Below, piece by piece: positions 45,692-56,030 of a stretch of 64,000 bases of DNA. The notes beneath the pieces were generated by a model, which saw only the letters and a program-made list of their open reading frames with translations, was not told where the DNA came from and did not search any database. This DNA is from Trametes villosa (Eukaryota; Basidiomycota; Agaricomycetes; Polyporales; Polyporaceae), in NCBI GenBank assembly GCA_002964805.2, contig PUDQ02000109.1, forward strand, positions 1 through 64,000. The letters run 5' to 3'. How positions within the stretch are numbered: the first letter of the stretch is position 1; every line of letters starts with the position of its first letter. The position numbers were made by a program, and so were the translations under genes.

Positions 45692-46993
45692 CTACGTGCG
45701 GGCGAACGCGACAGTATACGGCGCCTCCGCATCAGAAGCCGCCTTAGCGTCTTTGAGTTCGTCGTAAGCACCGTACAGGAGCTGGACAGGTCCGGGCATT
45801 CAGATGATAAGTTTCGACGTCGAGAGCGAGCTCTAGCTTACCTGTGCGGTGTGCGCACTCAGCATGCGCAGTGCCTCGAACTCGTTGCGCGCTTCTCGCA
45901 AACGACCGACGGAGACCTCGCAGCCATGAGGGCCGCACAAGGTTTGTGGGGCGACCAGGGCATCGCCTGCTACGGTCTATATAGAGTCAGGTCGACTGTG
46001 AGGACGAGAACAGAGGGGAATACTGCACCTGAAGGGTACGTAGGACAGCTTCCTGGGAGACTTTGTTGTTCTCGAGGAACTCCTTCTGAACAGCTAAGAC
46101 TGCGAGCGCCGATGCCAGCTCGGTAGTCTGGATGACTCCGGTCTGCGGGGCCATCCATGCCAAGGTCTTCGCCATGCGCAGCTGCTGGAGTTCGTCGAGA
46201 ATGCGGCGTCGTTCGTTGACAACGGAGATCAGCTTCTCGAACAGCGTCGGGATACTCTCCAACAACACGTTGGAAGGTACGTCAGCCTGGAGAGAGAGCG
46301 CCACATCCCTAAGATGGTCCTATCATCGATGTTAGCAGATATACGAGCAACGTCCAGCATCGCAAAACGCACCTTCTGCGACAAGATCATGAAGTATTCC
46401 TTCCAGCTATTCACCTTCTCTTGCATCGAGCGTTGGGCATCTTCTAACCCCACGATCGTGCCTCGAAGGTCGTCGAGCAAGCGCACGACCGCGGCGCGGG
46501 CAAATCCGCGAAGGGCGCCATCAGTAGAGCCGCGTCCGTACACGCGGCCAAGCTGATGGTGTGTAAGAGCTCAGGCTGGGTACGAAGAAGCAGCGGGCGT
46601 ACGTCGTCATAGAGCTCACGGGCTGCCTTGATACCCTGACCGGTGGCACTGATGTGTAGCAGGAGTTCTTTGAAAGGATTCGGGGGCGCGTCGCCGGGCG
46701 GCAGGAGGGTACGCAAGTACTTCGCGTCGCGCGCTAAGTCGTGTAGGATTTGGTCGCGGTATTCCTCGTTCAGTAGGTTCCAAGCGGCAGTGAAGGCCGC
46801 AGCCCAAGTATCCGGGCGTTGAGGGGGTATAACGTAGCGAGTGAGAAACCTAACATAGTCAGTGGCGAGTGAGCAAAGCTTCGAGTGGCGCTCACCTGCT
46901 CACGTCCATGTCGAGTGGGCTGGCGAGAGCCCGGATGGACTCTTCAAAGCGCTGCATCTGAATGATGGCTTCTTGAGCTGCTATTTCGAGCAT
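45692..46993 (-). CDS. soluble helical coiled-coil protein of unknown function
   Basis: It starts MLEIAAQEAIIQMQRFEESI at 46993. The exons give FLTRYVIPPQRPDTWAAAF, PFKELLLHISATGQGIKAAR, AQRSMQEKVNSWKEYFMILS, LFEKLISVVNERRRILDELQ and SVGRLREARNEFEALRMLSA, and the protein ends KAASDAEAPYTVAFART at 45692. Nearly all of it is heptad-patterned helix without a membrane segment. Three introns restore the frame exactly. Near 46548 the frame of ...TISLAA must shift by one base to continue into YGRGSTDGALRGFARAAV, or else an intron (about 46470-46550) is removed. So either an unusual splice or a recent frameshift is present. The overall helical organisation resembles the membrane-anchored gene at 33881-35230, but without its anchor. 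Confidence 0.5.
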
Positions 46994-47758
46994 CTTATAT
47001 CAGAGGATGGTTGGGAGGAAGGATGAGCGGCGTAGAGTTGACCAGGTGGGAGGAAGGATCAAGAATGAATCCTGTTGTGCCACTGGAGGTGCTCGTTCAC
47101 ATGCTGTATGACACGCTACGCGCTTCCGGTAGTAAGGCCTCGTGTTGAAGCGAGTGGCACACCTGGGCCCGCCCGTACTGTGGAATCGGGGAGAAGACGG
47201 GCGCCTCGATTTCCTCGTAGTCGTCTCCCGCCCGATAGAGCCCTCGCGGCCCTGGGTGGCGGCAATCAGCTATGCCATGCGAAATGGGACCTGTACAACG
47301 CTCGGCTTGTGCGGGAGGTAGGAACTAGGGCCACGTCGCCAGCGTAGCCTCGCAGCCACTGAGGCGCACTGTGCGTGGGCGACGGGCTCGTTTCAACGAG
47401 GATATGAATGTGCATCGCATTAGACGCCCAGACGAGCGCAAAGCCACGGCAGTGTAGAGTGCACTTCAGCATAGGGTGGGTGTCGAAGTGCCGCTTGAGA
47501 AGACAGTGTTAGTGATTGCTGGGATGTGCGGACTTCGCCGTCGTAGGCTACACCCACAGCCTCGCCCACTAGCCTATCTCACCGCGAAGCCGGCCCGCGA
47601 CGTTCCCTCTCGGTGTGCCAGATTACGAAGCGATTCTGTCGGTGCGGCAGGGCTGAAATTGTCGCCATCGGGACATATCATATTTCTCGCGCTACGTGGG
47701 GTACACCGTAGTACCACGCGCAAACTATGGAAACACTGATGACGATGAGGCTAGAAAT
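46994..47758. other. spacer within the element, no supported gene
   Basis: About 760 bp. A short plus-strand frame from about 47069 (NPVVPLEVLVHMLYDTL) faintly resembles the start of an F-box protein but stops quickly. Nothing else was recognised. Confidence 0.4.
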
Positions 47759-49180
47759 CTATGTGTTGAGCGTTAACACGGTGATCATGAGGATAGGGCG
47801 ACGTCCACGTACTCCGATGCATGACATAGTACACCTCTTCACTACGTTCCTGCGGCTCTGCGGGTCCCCTTGATAGAAAATCAGCCTAAAAATCAAACGG
47901 TGGAAATCAAGCGACGTACGAGCAACCCAAAGCACAACAGATGCGGGTGCTCCCGCGTTGGCGATACCCGTCGCGATTAGGAACCGATCAGTGGCGTCGT
48001 CGTAGTTGGCCTGCAGCGAACGAGCTTCAGCTTGAGGCACAGACATACAACACGAGAAACGTACCGCGATAGCCATGATATTATTCGCAGCTGAAAAGGC
48101 GTGATCATCAGGAACAACCGGGCTCTTGGAGGACGCACCACCGAGAGAAAACCTTTGATGAACCCGGGCGTTATGTATGTTCCATAGATGTGCCACGCCC
48201 ACAGTGCTGCCGCCGAGCAACGCGTGGCCACCGTGGACAAACATCACCGGTACCGCCCGAAGTGCGCCGACGGGGTGAGGGAACGCCTGGAACGACTCCT
48301 GGGAAGTTAAGTCATATAACTCGAAACCTGAGACCATATTCGAGATGGCGATTGTCGTTCCGTCTGGACTGACGCTGGCATTGGCGCTGCAACGTACACG
48401 TTGTGAGTAGCGCAGTCCGCAAGGGAGATAATCGAGGGCATACATGGGACTTGAGATTGGTATATGTCGCACTAGAGTCCAGTTGGTGCTATCGAAGATG
48501 CTACACCGAATCATTAACCGGGAATCTGAGGGAGAGATCGGAAGACCTACCCGACACCATGATGCATGTATGTGACCAGCAGGAAAGACGAACGAGGCAT
48601 CCAGTGAATACTGGTGACCAGTACCTCGCTCCTCTCGTTCAGACTGTTGGTGGGCGGCCTGACAAGATCGACGGCATGTCTCCATTGACCTGGGGAGGGG
48701 AATGTAACGATGCAGATGATTCAGAGGACTGACTCACGTTTCTGCCACGCCCATATCGCCACGTCGCTATGTGCTCCGGATGCAAGGGACGACCCTTTCA
48801 CCGCTAGGTGTTCGATCGGATATTTCTGAGCCCAGAAGCCTGTAACGTTGAAAGTTTTCTGAAGGTACGCGTTAAAAATGGCTGGCTTTTGTAGAGGAAT
48901 ACGCACGTACCGGAGTGAAGGATACCGACAACAGCACTCCGCCATGGGAACCGCATACGAAGGCGTCTTCGCGCCCGGGTAGCCAGTGCAAACATAGAAC
49001 AGCCGAGGAGCTCTTGTGAGTGTAGAGGAGTTTTAGATCGGCGACTCGCCAGATGTAGACTGTGCAGTCCACGACTCCTGCTGTGACGACGTAAGTACCT
49101 CGGCAGCTCAGTGCAACGGCGGATACGCCATTGACATGGCCCCGTTTGAGGCACCCGAGCTTCTCATAGCGGAGAGCCAT
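47759..49180 (-). CDS. WD-repeat (beta-propeller) protein, Agaricomycete family
   Basis: WD repeats form beta-propeller platforms for protein interaction; the partner is unknown. It starts MALRYEKLGCLKRGHVNGVS at 49180, with the first blades AVALSCRGTYVVTAG plus CTVYIWRV, and LCLHWLPGREDAFVCGSHGG. The next exons give YPIEHLAVKGSSLASGAHSD then VAIWAW, a later SIFDSTNWTLVRHIPI, ASVSPDGTTIAISNM with GFELYDL, and HGGHALLGGSTVGVAHLWN. At least six blades can be traced over about five exons, as in a family often seen in multiple copies in polypores. The last exons (to LMITVLTLNT at 47759) carry a hydrophobic tail that may be a membrane anchor. A 20-codon upstream ORF (ATG at 49226) overlaps the start. 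Confidence 0.75.
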
Positions 49181-49441
49181 GAGGGGTCGTGGAATCAAGG
49201 ATGTCGTGCGTCGAGAGATCCTCCATGACGAAGCGGTATCGGGAGAGGCATGGCGGGGGTAGCCGGATGTATGAACAAAGGAAGTATGTGCTACAAGCGC
49301 CCATCGCGACCGCTTCACGAAACGTTAGCGCTGAGCACTGACCCTCCATCCCTCCAACACGATCAAGGGCAGCCAGTACGGCTAGCAACTATACTCATAA
49401 AATTCGCACCTCACAACCAAACCTCGAGTCATCAAGCCGAG

Positions 49442-50494
49442 ATGCCCAACAAAGATACGGGACCGCGAGACCCCTTTTCCGATCGCTTCGTATACGAGGA
49501 AACTTCTCTATCTAGTACGAGATTCCTGACTACCTGTGTCTACGACTCCGCTGACGTTGTAAACGACGAAGCAGGGGGGAATAAACCACACCCAAATCAG
49601 CCCGCGGAAACCCGCCAGGCATTGGCAGCTTCGCGAGCGCCTCATCGCGCTCCAAGTGGTGGTCTTCGCTGGGGATTCCCCGTCATCACCATTGCTCTCG
49701 TCACCCTGTTCTCCCTCGCCTTCGCTACCCTGGTGTCGCAGCCTGTAGCTGGCGTTTGCGAGGGGCTCCCTCCTCGTACGTGGTCCGCGAAGCTTAGCAT
49801 ATGGACCGTGGAGCTGCATGTGCGATCTTGCAAGGAGGAACGCCTCTCGGCCGACATCCAACCTGCAGGCGGCGTCACCGCTACTTCTAGAGCTCCTGCT
49901 CGACTTCGAGACTTCGCACTTCACACCGATGGTGGGAGAGTCTGGGACGACCTCACGTCCACCCGGGCCACGCACGATCTTGCCGAGTCGCGGGTTCCTA
50001 TACATCCTCCGGAGATCGCCCTTACGGAGGATATGCGTGTTGGGAGCTGCTGGATGCTCTCCCAGGCCAGCGGCCAGCTGGGCATCGTCCTCCCCGCACT
50101 TATCCACCCAACCAACGTGACCATCGACCACATACCTCTCGAGATCGCACCCGACATCGGGCAGGCCCCCCGCCACATGTTGTTGTGGGGAGTGGTAGAC
50201 GGCAAGACGAACCGTGAACTCCATCGCGGCTTCATGAACGCGTATACCGCTTCCACACCCCCCGCGCTCCATGACGCGCCGAGACGCTCGCAAGGCCTTA
50301 CTCACGCACTCTTGGCGGACTTCATGTACGATATCCGCGCGCCATCCCACATCCAAACCTTCTCTATCGACCCCCTCGTCAGCAACTCAGGCATGTCCTT
50401 CGGCCTCGTGATATTGGAGATCTTGGACAACTGGGGTAGTACGCAAACGTGTCTCTATCGAGTACGTATCCACGGAGATGTACTAGCACAGTAG
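49442..50494 (+). CDS. membrane-anchored SUN-domain protein
   Basis: SUN domains sit in the lumen of the nuclear envelope or ER and bind KASH or other partners. This intronless gene encodes 350 residues from MPNKDTGPRDPF at 49442 (the frame is open to an ATG at 49250, but that part lies in the WD-gene promoter and looks non-conserved). One membrane helix (FPVITIALVTLFSLAFATLV) follows an N-terminal tail of about 75 residues. The C-terminal SUN domain has CWMLSQASGQLGIVLPAL, HPTNVTIDHIPLE, APRHMLLWGVVDG, a long insert, FMYDIRAPSHIQTFSID and LEILDNWGSTQTCLYRVRIH, the canonical end of the fold. The order and the Trp-Gly near the end match SUN domains well. It is divergent from the WD gene (260-bp spacer). 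Lack of introns is unusual here and might reflect retroposition. Confidence 0.85.
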   Translation: MPNKDTGPRDPFSDRFVYEETSLSSTRFLTTCVYDSADVVNDEAGGNKPHPNQPAETRQALAASRAPHRAPSGGLRWGFPVITIALVTLFSLAFATLVSQPVAGVCEGLPPRTWSAKLSIWTVELHVRSCKEERLSADIQPAGGVTATSRAPARLRDFALHTDGGRVWDDLTSTRATHDLAESRVPIHPPEIALTEDMRVGSCWMLSQASGQLGIVLPALIHPTNVTIDHIPLEIAPDIGQAPRHMLLWGVVDGKTNRELHRGFMNAYTASTPPALHDAPRRSQGLTHALLADFMYDIRAPSHIQTFSIDPLVSNSGMSFGLVILEILDNWGSTQTCLYRVRIHGDVLAQ

Positions 50495-51184
50495 ACGCGC
50501 TGCACAACAACCTATGTCCGTTAGACAGCCGGCCTCGGGTTTGAGCCACTGACATTATGCCTCAAAGACTTCAGCCGTACAAAGCTTACCTACTAGCAAG
50601 TGCATAGAAGAGATGCGCCTGATAATCCAGGCATTCTCAATGTATAATACCCCTTCAGTCCCTTTCTCAAGTTTACCTTCAAATACCCCGGCTGTCTAAC
50701 GGACGTCCCACTTTCACACCATTCCACCCGTCGCTCCCATGAGCCACTCACCTCCTATCGAATTCCCGAACAATAGCACCGGTTTAATAGGAGGTAGGAC
50801 TTTGCCGTACTTGTCATCCATTCTTCGCTCACCCAGGGTTTCCAGGGACCTATCCAGTCGAATCTATCCTGGGCGGAAAACGTGCCATCCCCGGTAAAAG
50901 CGCCCACATCTTCAAGAACGGCAAACTCCCGAAAATGGCTGAAGACGTAGGTGCCGCGAGCAACTGTTGCGAGCTCGTCCACGTCTAACCATCTCCACGC
51001 AAAGTCCACTGTTCAGCCGCTGAGCCTAGCGTCTCCACCACCGAAGGTAACCGTCTCGCGAACCGGCCAATCCCAGTACTGACCGAAACTGTGGCGTAGT
51101 CACGTCCTACCCGAGGCCGGAAGCTCTCTCGACACCCCGGACAGTTCAATTTTCGACTCCAGCCACCAGCAAGCTCCTCACAAG
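50495..51184. other. spacer with an orphan minus-strand exon-like frame
   Basis: About 690 bp. The minus-strand frame 51009-50755 (FAWRWLDVDELATVARGTYV ... RFDWIGPWKPWVSEEWM) has protein-like composition, but it lacks an ATG and no neighbouring exon was found. It is probably a gene relic. No other feature is supported. Confidence 0.35.
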
Positions 51185-54000
51185 ATGTCGGTGGACCTGT
51201 ACCACCCTCCTCACAGCATATTTTCCAGCTTCAGCTTCCGAACAACACGCCCAGCGATCGCACTCCTGCTCAGTCTCCTGGCCGACAGGTCTTCAACACC
51301 TCGTTCCCCCCGCCGTCGCAGTCCAGCGAGCAGACGCCTTCGTCACAGCATACTTTCCAGCTTCAGCTTCCGAACAACACGCCCAGCGATCGCACTCCTG
51401 CTCAGTCTCCTGGTCGACAGGTCTTCAACACCTCGTTCCCCCCGCCACCGCAGTCCAGCGAGCAGACGCCTTTGGGCAGTACCTCCTTGGTACGGGCGAA
51501 CAGTCATGATCAGTCTATCCGCTAACGTGGTTGGTTGTAGGAAGCATCCTATCAAGATGCTACTCCGCGGGCGCATCGTGCGCTCATCGCGCAAGTCCCC
51601 CTGCCTGCCATGAGCCACCCTCCGGTACAGCCTAGGGCGTCCCCTGCTGTCTCTGAGGCTCCGCAGAGTACGCTGCAGCACCAACCACCGATGCAGCAAG
51701 GAAGCGCACCATCAACCATGGGAACTGCTTCAACGGCAGCGTACCTCCATGAGGACCTGATCATCACTATCCAACGGGAGTATCTGGCGCAGTACCAGCG
51801 GGTTGTGGTAAGATCTACGTCTCTTGCTCGTCTATGGTCACTGACGGTATTGGATAACATCCAGTCGAGCGACGAAGCTGTACAGCGGTGGGCGACCTTC
51901 AGCGAAAGCGACCGCGCATATATGCTGCAGCGTTATGATCATTACATAGCCGAGGCGCACTGGTATCGAATGCAGCAGGCATCGCTCGCCCAGCGAGAGC
52001 TCTCGCAACCCCAGGCCGGTGGCGCCCGTGGACAATTCCCCGCTCCACAGGGTGCCTTCACCTTTGCTGGGCAAACGGCTTTTCCTCTTCGCCAGGAGCC
52101 CACGACAATGTCCTCCCAACCGGTGACGGAGTCTACTATGCAGGTGGATCTCGGTCACGGTCAGATGCCCTCCAATAGTACCCTTTCTAGGGACTGGTCG
52201 CTCTCTACCGTGTCTTCTCTGGACGGCCTGGGCCTGTTGCGGATGGAGGACGTCGTCCAATCGGCGACACCGCATGAGGAACAGCCGGTCGCAGGTGAGC
52301 AGTTTCTCGGAGCTTCTACACCGCGTCCGTTACCGATAACTCATCGCTACGTCGATTACTTTAGGCCCATCTCGCGAAGCCGTCCCTGAAGACGTTGAGA
52401 ATGAGCGCTCTTTGATCGCTGTTGACAAGGGCAAGGTGAGAAGCTCTTACCGATGGCGCTATCCACACTCATATCTTCTAGCGCCGAGCGGTGTCTCCCT
52501 CGGGGAGCGACGCCTCTACTATCATGAACGAGGATGACGTTTCCAGTTCAGCGTCGTCGCATCCCTCTGCAATTCGTCAGGACGTGAGTACGGTTGAGAT
52601 GCGACGTATTGCTTCTGCTCACGCCGCCCTATGCTAGCCCGGAGACCAGTCTGGTTTCATCAGCTCGGATTTCGGGATGTTGATGATGCAGCAAATGCAA
52701 GGCTTTCGCAATGCGTTCGAGACGCAGGCCATGATGATGAAGCAGATGCACGAGAACAACATGCGTTTTCAGTGCGTCGTGCGTATCATATCTGACGGCC
52801 TCGATTACTGACCAGCGGGCTTAGGGAGATGCTCTCGCGGGAGCTTCAGGACCTGAAGGGGAACACGGAGTCTCGCGCGACAGGCAATGAGAGCCCTTCG
52901 GCTTCTCACTCATCGCCCCCGTCGTCGTTCATGAAGAGTACTCGCACCGTGGCCTCCGACAGGAAGGTCGAGATACGCGTCGCGAAGGCGCTAGGGGTCG
53001 AGCCTGAAATCACCCCGGAGGCGGTCGACGACGCGGGGCGCAACACGCTACGGGTGAGATAAACGTACTAGGGTTGCGTTTGACCGCTGCTAATCCAACT
53101 TCTGCAGGAGTATCTTCACGCGCATGTGTTGGCGTTGCTCAACATCCCCAACACGTCGAAGCTCGCCGAGCGGTTCCCTCCCTTGACCGAGGACGAGGTG
53201 ACCTCCTACGAGGAGCAAGATGGCACGTTGGTGTGCACTCCGGAGGAGTACCGCATCGATTTTCAACACGACTGGAAGGGGTTCTCGTTCAACGCCGAGG
53301 CGAGAGCCATCGCGATCTCGACATTCCTCAAGAAGGCGGAGAGCGGCGCGTTCGCCGCGAAACCGATTCTCGGCCATCTGTTGAACGCAAAGGACGTCGG
53401 CAAAGCTCTCGATCGCTACATGGTCCATCTTCGGCGCACCTATCGTGCCCAGCTCAACCCTCCCAGCGAAGAGAAGAAGCGCGAGGTGCAGCGCGCCGCA
53501 GCGAAGACCTCTCGCCAGGGCACCGTGAGTTCATCTTTATTGTCGCATGGGCCACTCAAATAACGTGGCCGTAGCTGTATCGCAGTAGGCGTTTCGTCGT
53601 CGTCCGCGTTCCTCGCCTGGGACGGCACCGCATCTTATTCACGCGGCTGTCGGCGTGCAATATGAGCGGCGATGAAACGGACGGGACAGCGGTGAAGTCC
53701 CCGGCGAAATACCGCATGGTCCTCGCGGATTGGCAGAGCAAGCCGTTGCGCACGTTCTTCTGGGGCGTCGACCAGAAGTACATCGCTTACTGGGAGAACC
53801 CACCCAAGGGCAAGCGGAGGACGCAGGGCAACGGCATTCGAGTGCGTATCCTCTCTCCTGACTGTCGTACCGTACCCGGGACCGCGCCGCCGGGCCTGTG
53901 GCGTAATTGCTACAACCCGGAGTGGCTGGCCAAGCAGAGCGACTGGCAGGTTGAGTTACTTGGAATCATCGACGAGGACTATGACTTTAGTTTGGATTGA
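51185..54000 (+). CDS. transposon-associated protein next to the right arm
   Basis: Function unknown; probably the second gene of the element. The start is uncertain: ATG at 51185, but the frame joined by splicing (QLQLPNNTPSDRTPAQSPGR) opens upstream of it. An N-terminal Gln/Pro/Ser-rich part contains a 132-bp duplication. It is followed by ITIQREYLAQYQRVV, HYIAEAHWYRMQQASLAQRE, Met/Gln-rich helices (LMMQQMQGFRNAF, MMMKQMHENNMRF) and a C-terminal folded part with REYLHAHVLALLNI, DWKGFSFNAEARAIAISTFL, RRTYRAQLNPPSEEKKREVQ, ADWQSKPLRTFFWG, and NCYNPEWLAKQSDWQVELLG just before the TGA at 53998-54000. The final 'GL..N.Y..EWL' ending recurs in multi-copy Agaricomycete ORFs found near transposons, as recalled. 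Six or so introns. It reads outward into the right arm, mirroring the transposase. Confidence 0.6.
51211..51474 (+). repeat. 132-bp tandem duplication in the coding sequence
   Basis: The segment beginning TCACAGCATATTTTCCAGCT (51211) is repeated from 51343 with only a few changes. The 132-bp period (44 codons) preserves the reading frame. Confidence 0.9.
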
Positions 54001-54112
54001 AGCATGTATTGTCTTGTTCATTTTGTATTGTGCTCAGTATCGTATGTTTGCAACATGGCGGGTCTTTCGTTGTCTCACGAACTAGTAGGCTATGCGACAG
54101 AGCGACATGAGA

Positions 54113-55877
54113 CGGGGTGCGGCGGGGCGCCGCAGGGCGCGACGAAGTGCGGCGGGGTGCGGCGGTGCGCAGCGGGGTACGACGAGGTGAGGTACGACGG
54201 GATACGGCGGGGTGTGGCGGCGCTGCGAGGTGCGGCGCGACGGGGTGCGGCGAGGAGCTGCGAGGTGCGGCGGGGTGCGGCGCGACGGGGTGCGGCGGGG
54301 CGCGGCGGGGTGCGACGAGGTGCGGCACGACAGGGTGCGGCGGGGTGTGGCGGCGCTGCGAGGTGCGGCGCGACGGGGTGCGGCGGGGTGCGGCGGGGTG
54401 CGACGAGGTGCGGCGGGGTGCGACGAGGTGCGGCACGACAGGGTGCGGCGGGGCGCCGCAGGGCGCGACGAGGTGCGGCGGTGCGCGGCGGTGCGCGGCG
54501 GGATGCGACGAGGTGCGGCGCGACGGAGTGCAGCGGGTGAGAGCGGCGCAGGACATGGCGTGGTGCGTCATGGCCCGTTGTGGTTGCGCGGGGTAGGGCG
54601 CGGGCGTCGCCGTGCGCGTCGCCGCGCGGTTTGGCGCGGTTTGGTGCGGCTCGCTGGGGTGCCGCACGGTTGCGCACGGGGTGGCGCAGTGTGGTGCGTC
54701 GCCGCGCGGTTTGGCGCGGTTTGGCGCGGTTTGGTGGGGTGGCGCGCAGGTGCGCACGGGGCGTCGCCGCGTGGGGCGATCGCGCGCGGTTGCGCGCGGG
54801 GCGTCGCCGTGCGGTGCGTCGCCGCGCGAGTTGGCGCGGTGGGGTGGCGCGCGTTGGTGTGACCTCGTGCGGTTTGGCGCGGTTTGGCGTGGTTTGGCGC
54901 GGCTTTGTGCGGATTGGCGCGGCGCGGCTCGCTGGGGTGGCGCGCGGCTGCGCGTGGGGTGCCTCCGTCTACAGCTGGGGCGTAGCCGCACGGTTTGACG
55001 CGGTGCAACATGGCTCGCCGAGTGTGAATTCGAGCGACGCCCCGCGCGGTGCTCCACAGCGCACGGCAGAGCGATTCGGCGTCGAAGGGTGCGGTTTGAC
55101 CTGTGTGGGTTCGCGGCGCGGCGAGCGGGTGGGCGGCGCGACAAGTTCGCTGCGCAGTACCGTACGAGGCATGGCGTATCGGGCAGCTCCTCCAAACCGT
55201 GTCGCGTCGGGCTGCGGCTCGAGCAACGTCGGGAGAGGTTGCGCATGGCGGACCCCGACCCCAGGAGCGCGCGCGCGACGATTCGCGCGATCGCGGTGCT
55301 AGACGGACGTCACGCCGTCACGCCGAGGACCTGAGCCCCCTGTGTGCATAGGATTAGTATCTCACCCATGCTCACCTTGTTTATAGCCCTGTAGCAGGAT
55401 TACTTCGACGCGCGTGTACCATAGTGTTCCAGCTGTGTGATAGGTTATTCAGCGCTGAGTGCTATGACACGGGCATGACACGGTAGTCGCACGGCTATCC
55501 TCAGTGTCGATGGCGTTGTTATACGCCTTACATAGTTGTCCTTTAGCCCTTTGTTGCGGACGGCTGAGGGATGTGTGATTTTCTGACTATTCCTGCGAGT
55601 TACATGTTTGTTATACCGCCTGAAAAGGAAATTCAGCACATGCCTATTACACGCCGTGATAGCCAGCATATACACGGCTACAACAAGGCTATAACGGACG
55701 TCAATATGGTTTGTGATAGTTCTCGCGCGCGCCTAGGGTATGTGTCGCTCAAAGACGCGTGCTAGTTTGCCTATTCTGCCATGTTATACGCCTGTGAGAG
55801 GCGTGCAAAACTTAAACGCCCGGAGCACCTTTCACATGGCTATAGTGCCAGGGGGTCCCCCCCTGTTGCCCGCCGTG
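54113..55877 (-). repeat. right subterminal inverted-repeat arm (about 1.77 kb)
   Basis: Inverted, nearly identical copy of 21203-23072. It is shorter by about 105 bp through internal indels in the low-complexity part. The arm begins only about 110 bp after the stop codon of the gene at 51185-54000. Between the arm and the terminal repeat (55878-55987) lie three TTTTCGGG-type motifs absent in that spacing from the left end. Confidence 0.9.
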
Positions 55878-55987
55878 CATCCGGCCTGAGGGTCATTTTC
55901 GGGATCTAAGCTGGGGCTCTCCCGGCCCCGTTTTCGGGGATTTGCATGTAACTTTTCGGGCCCTCCGGGCCCATTTTCGGGGATTCC

Positions 55988-56022
55988 GGCATGTGAGCTC
56001 TTAGTGTATTTTCCCAGGTCCT
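55988..56022 (-). repeat. terminal inverted repeat, right end of the 35-kb element
   Basis: Reverse complement of 20858-20892 with one mismatch. It reads GGCATGTGAGCTCTTAGTG followed by TATTTTCCCAGGTCCT. Confidence 0.85.
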
Positions 56023-56030
56023 GGCGGTGG
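56023..56030 (+). repeat. 8-bp target-site duplication, right copy
   Basis: GGCGGTGG, identical to the eight bases at 20850-20857. On the right the flank beyond it (CGACACACG) is not GGTGGC-rich, which favours a true duplication. Confidence 0.7.

Larger units (their letters stand above)
20858..56022. mobile_element. giant cargo-carrying Tnp2/CACTA-like DNA transposon, about 35.2 kb
   Basis: Four observations support one mobile unit: 35-bp inverted ends (34/35 identical), an 8-bp direct repeat outside both ends, subterminal inverted arms of about 1.8 kb collinear from the outside in, and a full-length Tnp2-type transposase beside the left arm. A second, probably transposon-associated gene lies beside the right arm, and both read outward. 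The rest (27.2-51 kb) holds cargo: coiled-coil, membrane, F-box, WD-repeat and SUN-domain genes plus one pseudogene. Conserved core genes occur only outside the borders. CACTA elements usually make 2-3 bp duplications. Ends drawn at CACTA/TAGTG (20874 and 56006) would leave a TA dinucleotide, so the 8-bp duplication is unusual for the family. The alternative is two separate insertions sharing repeat arms. Confidence 0.75.

Noticed and set aside
49508..50356. 282-codon minus-strand frame antisense to the SUN-domain gene
   Set aside because: Shadow of the plus-strand gene, which has clear SUN and membrane motifs.
53987..55351. Matching long open frames in the right arm, including one antisense to the end of the transposon-associated gene
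   Set aside because: Same repeat artefact as in the left arm; no domain and biased composition.
20893..56006. A Starship (tyrosine-recombinase captain) element
   Set aside because: No DUF3435-type recombinase was recognised, and Starships lack long terminal inverted repeats; a Tnp2 transposase is present instead.
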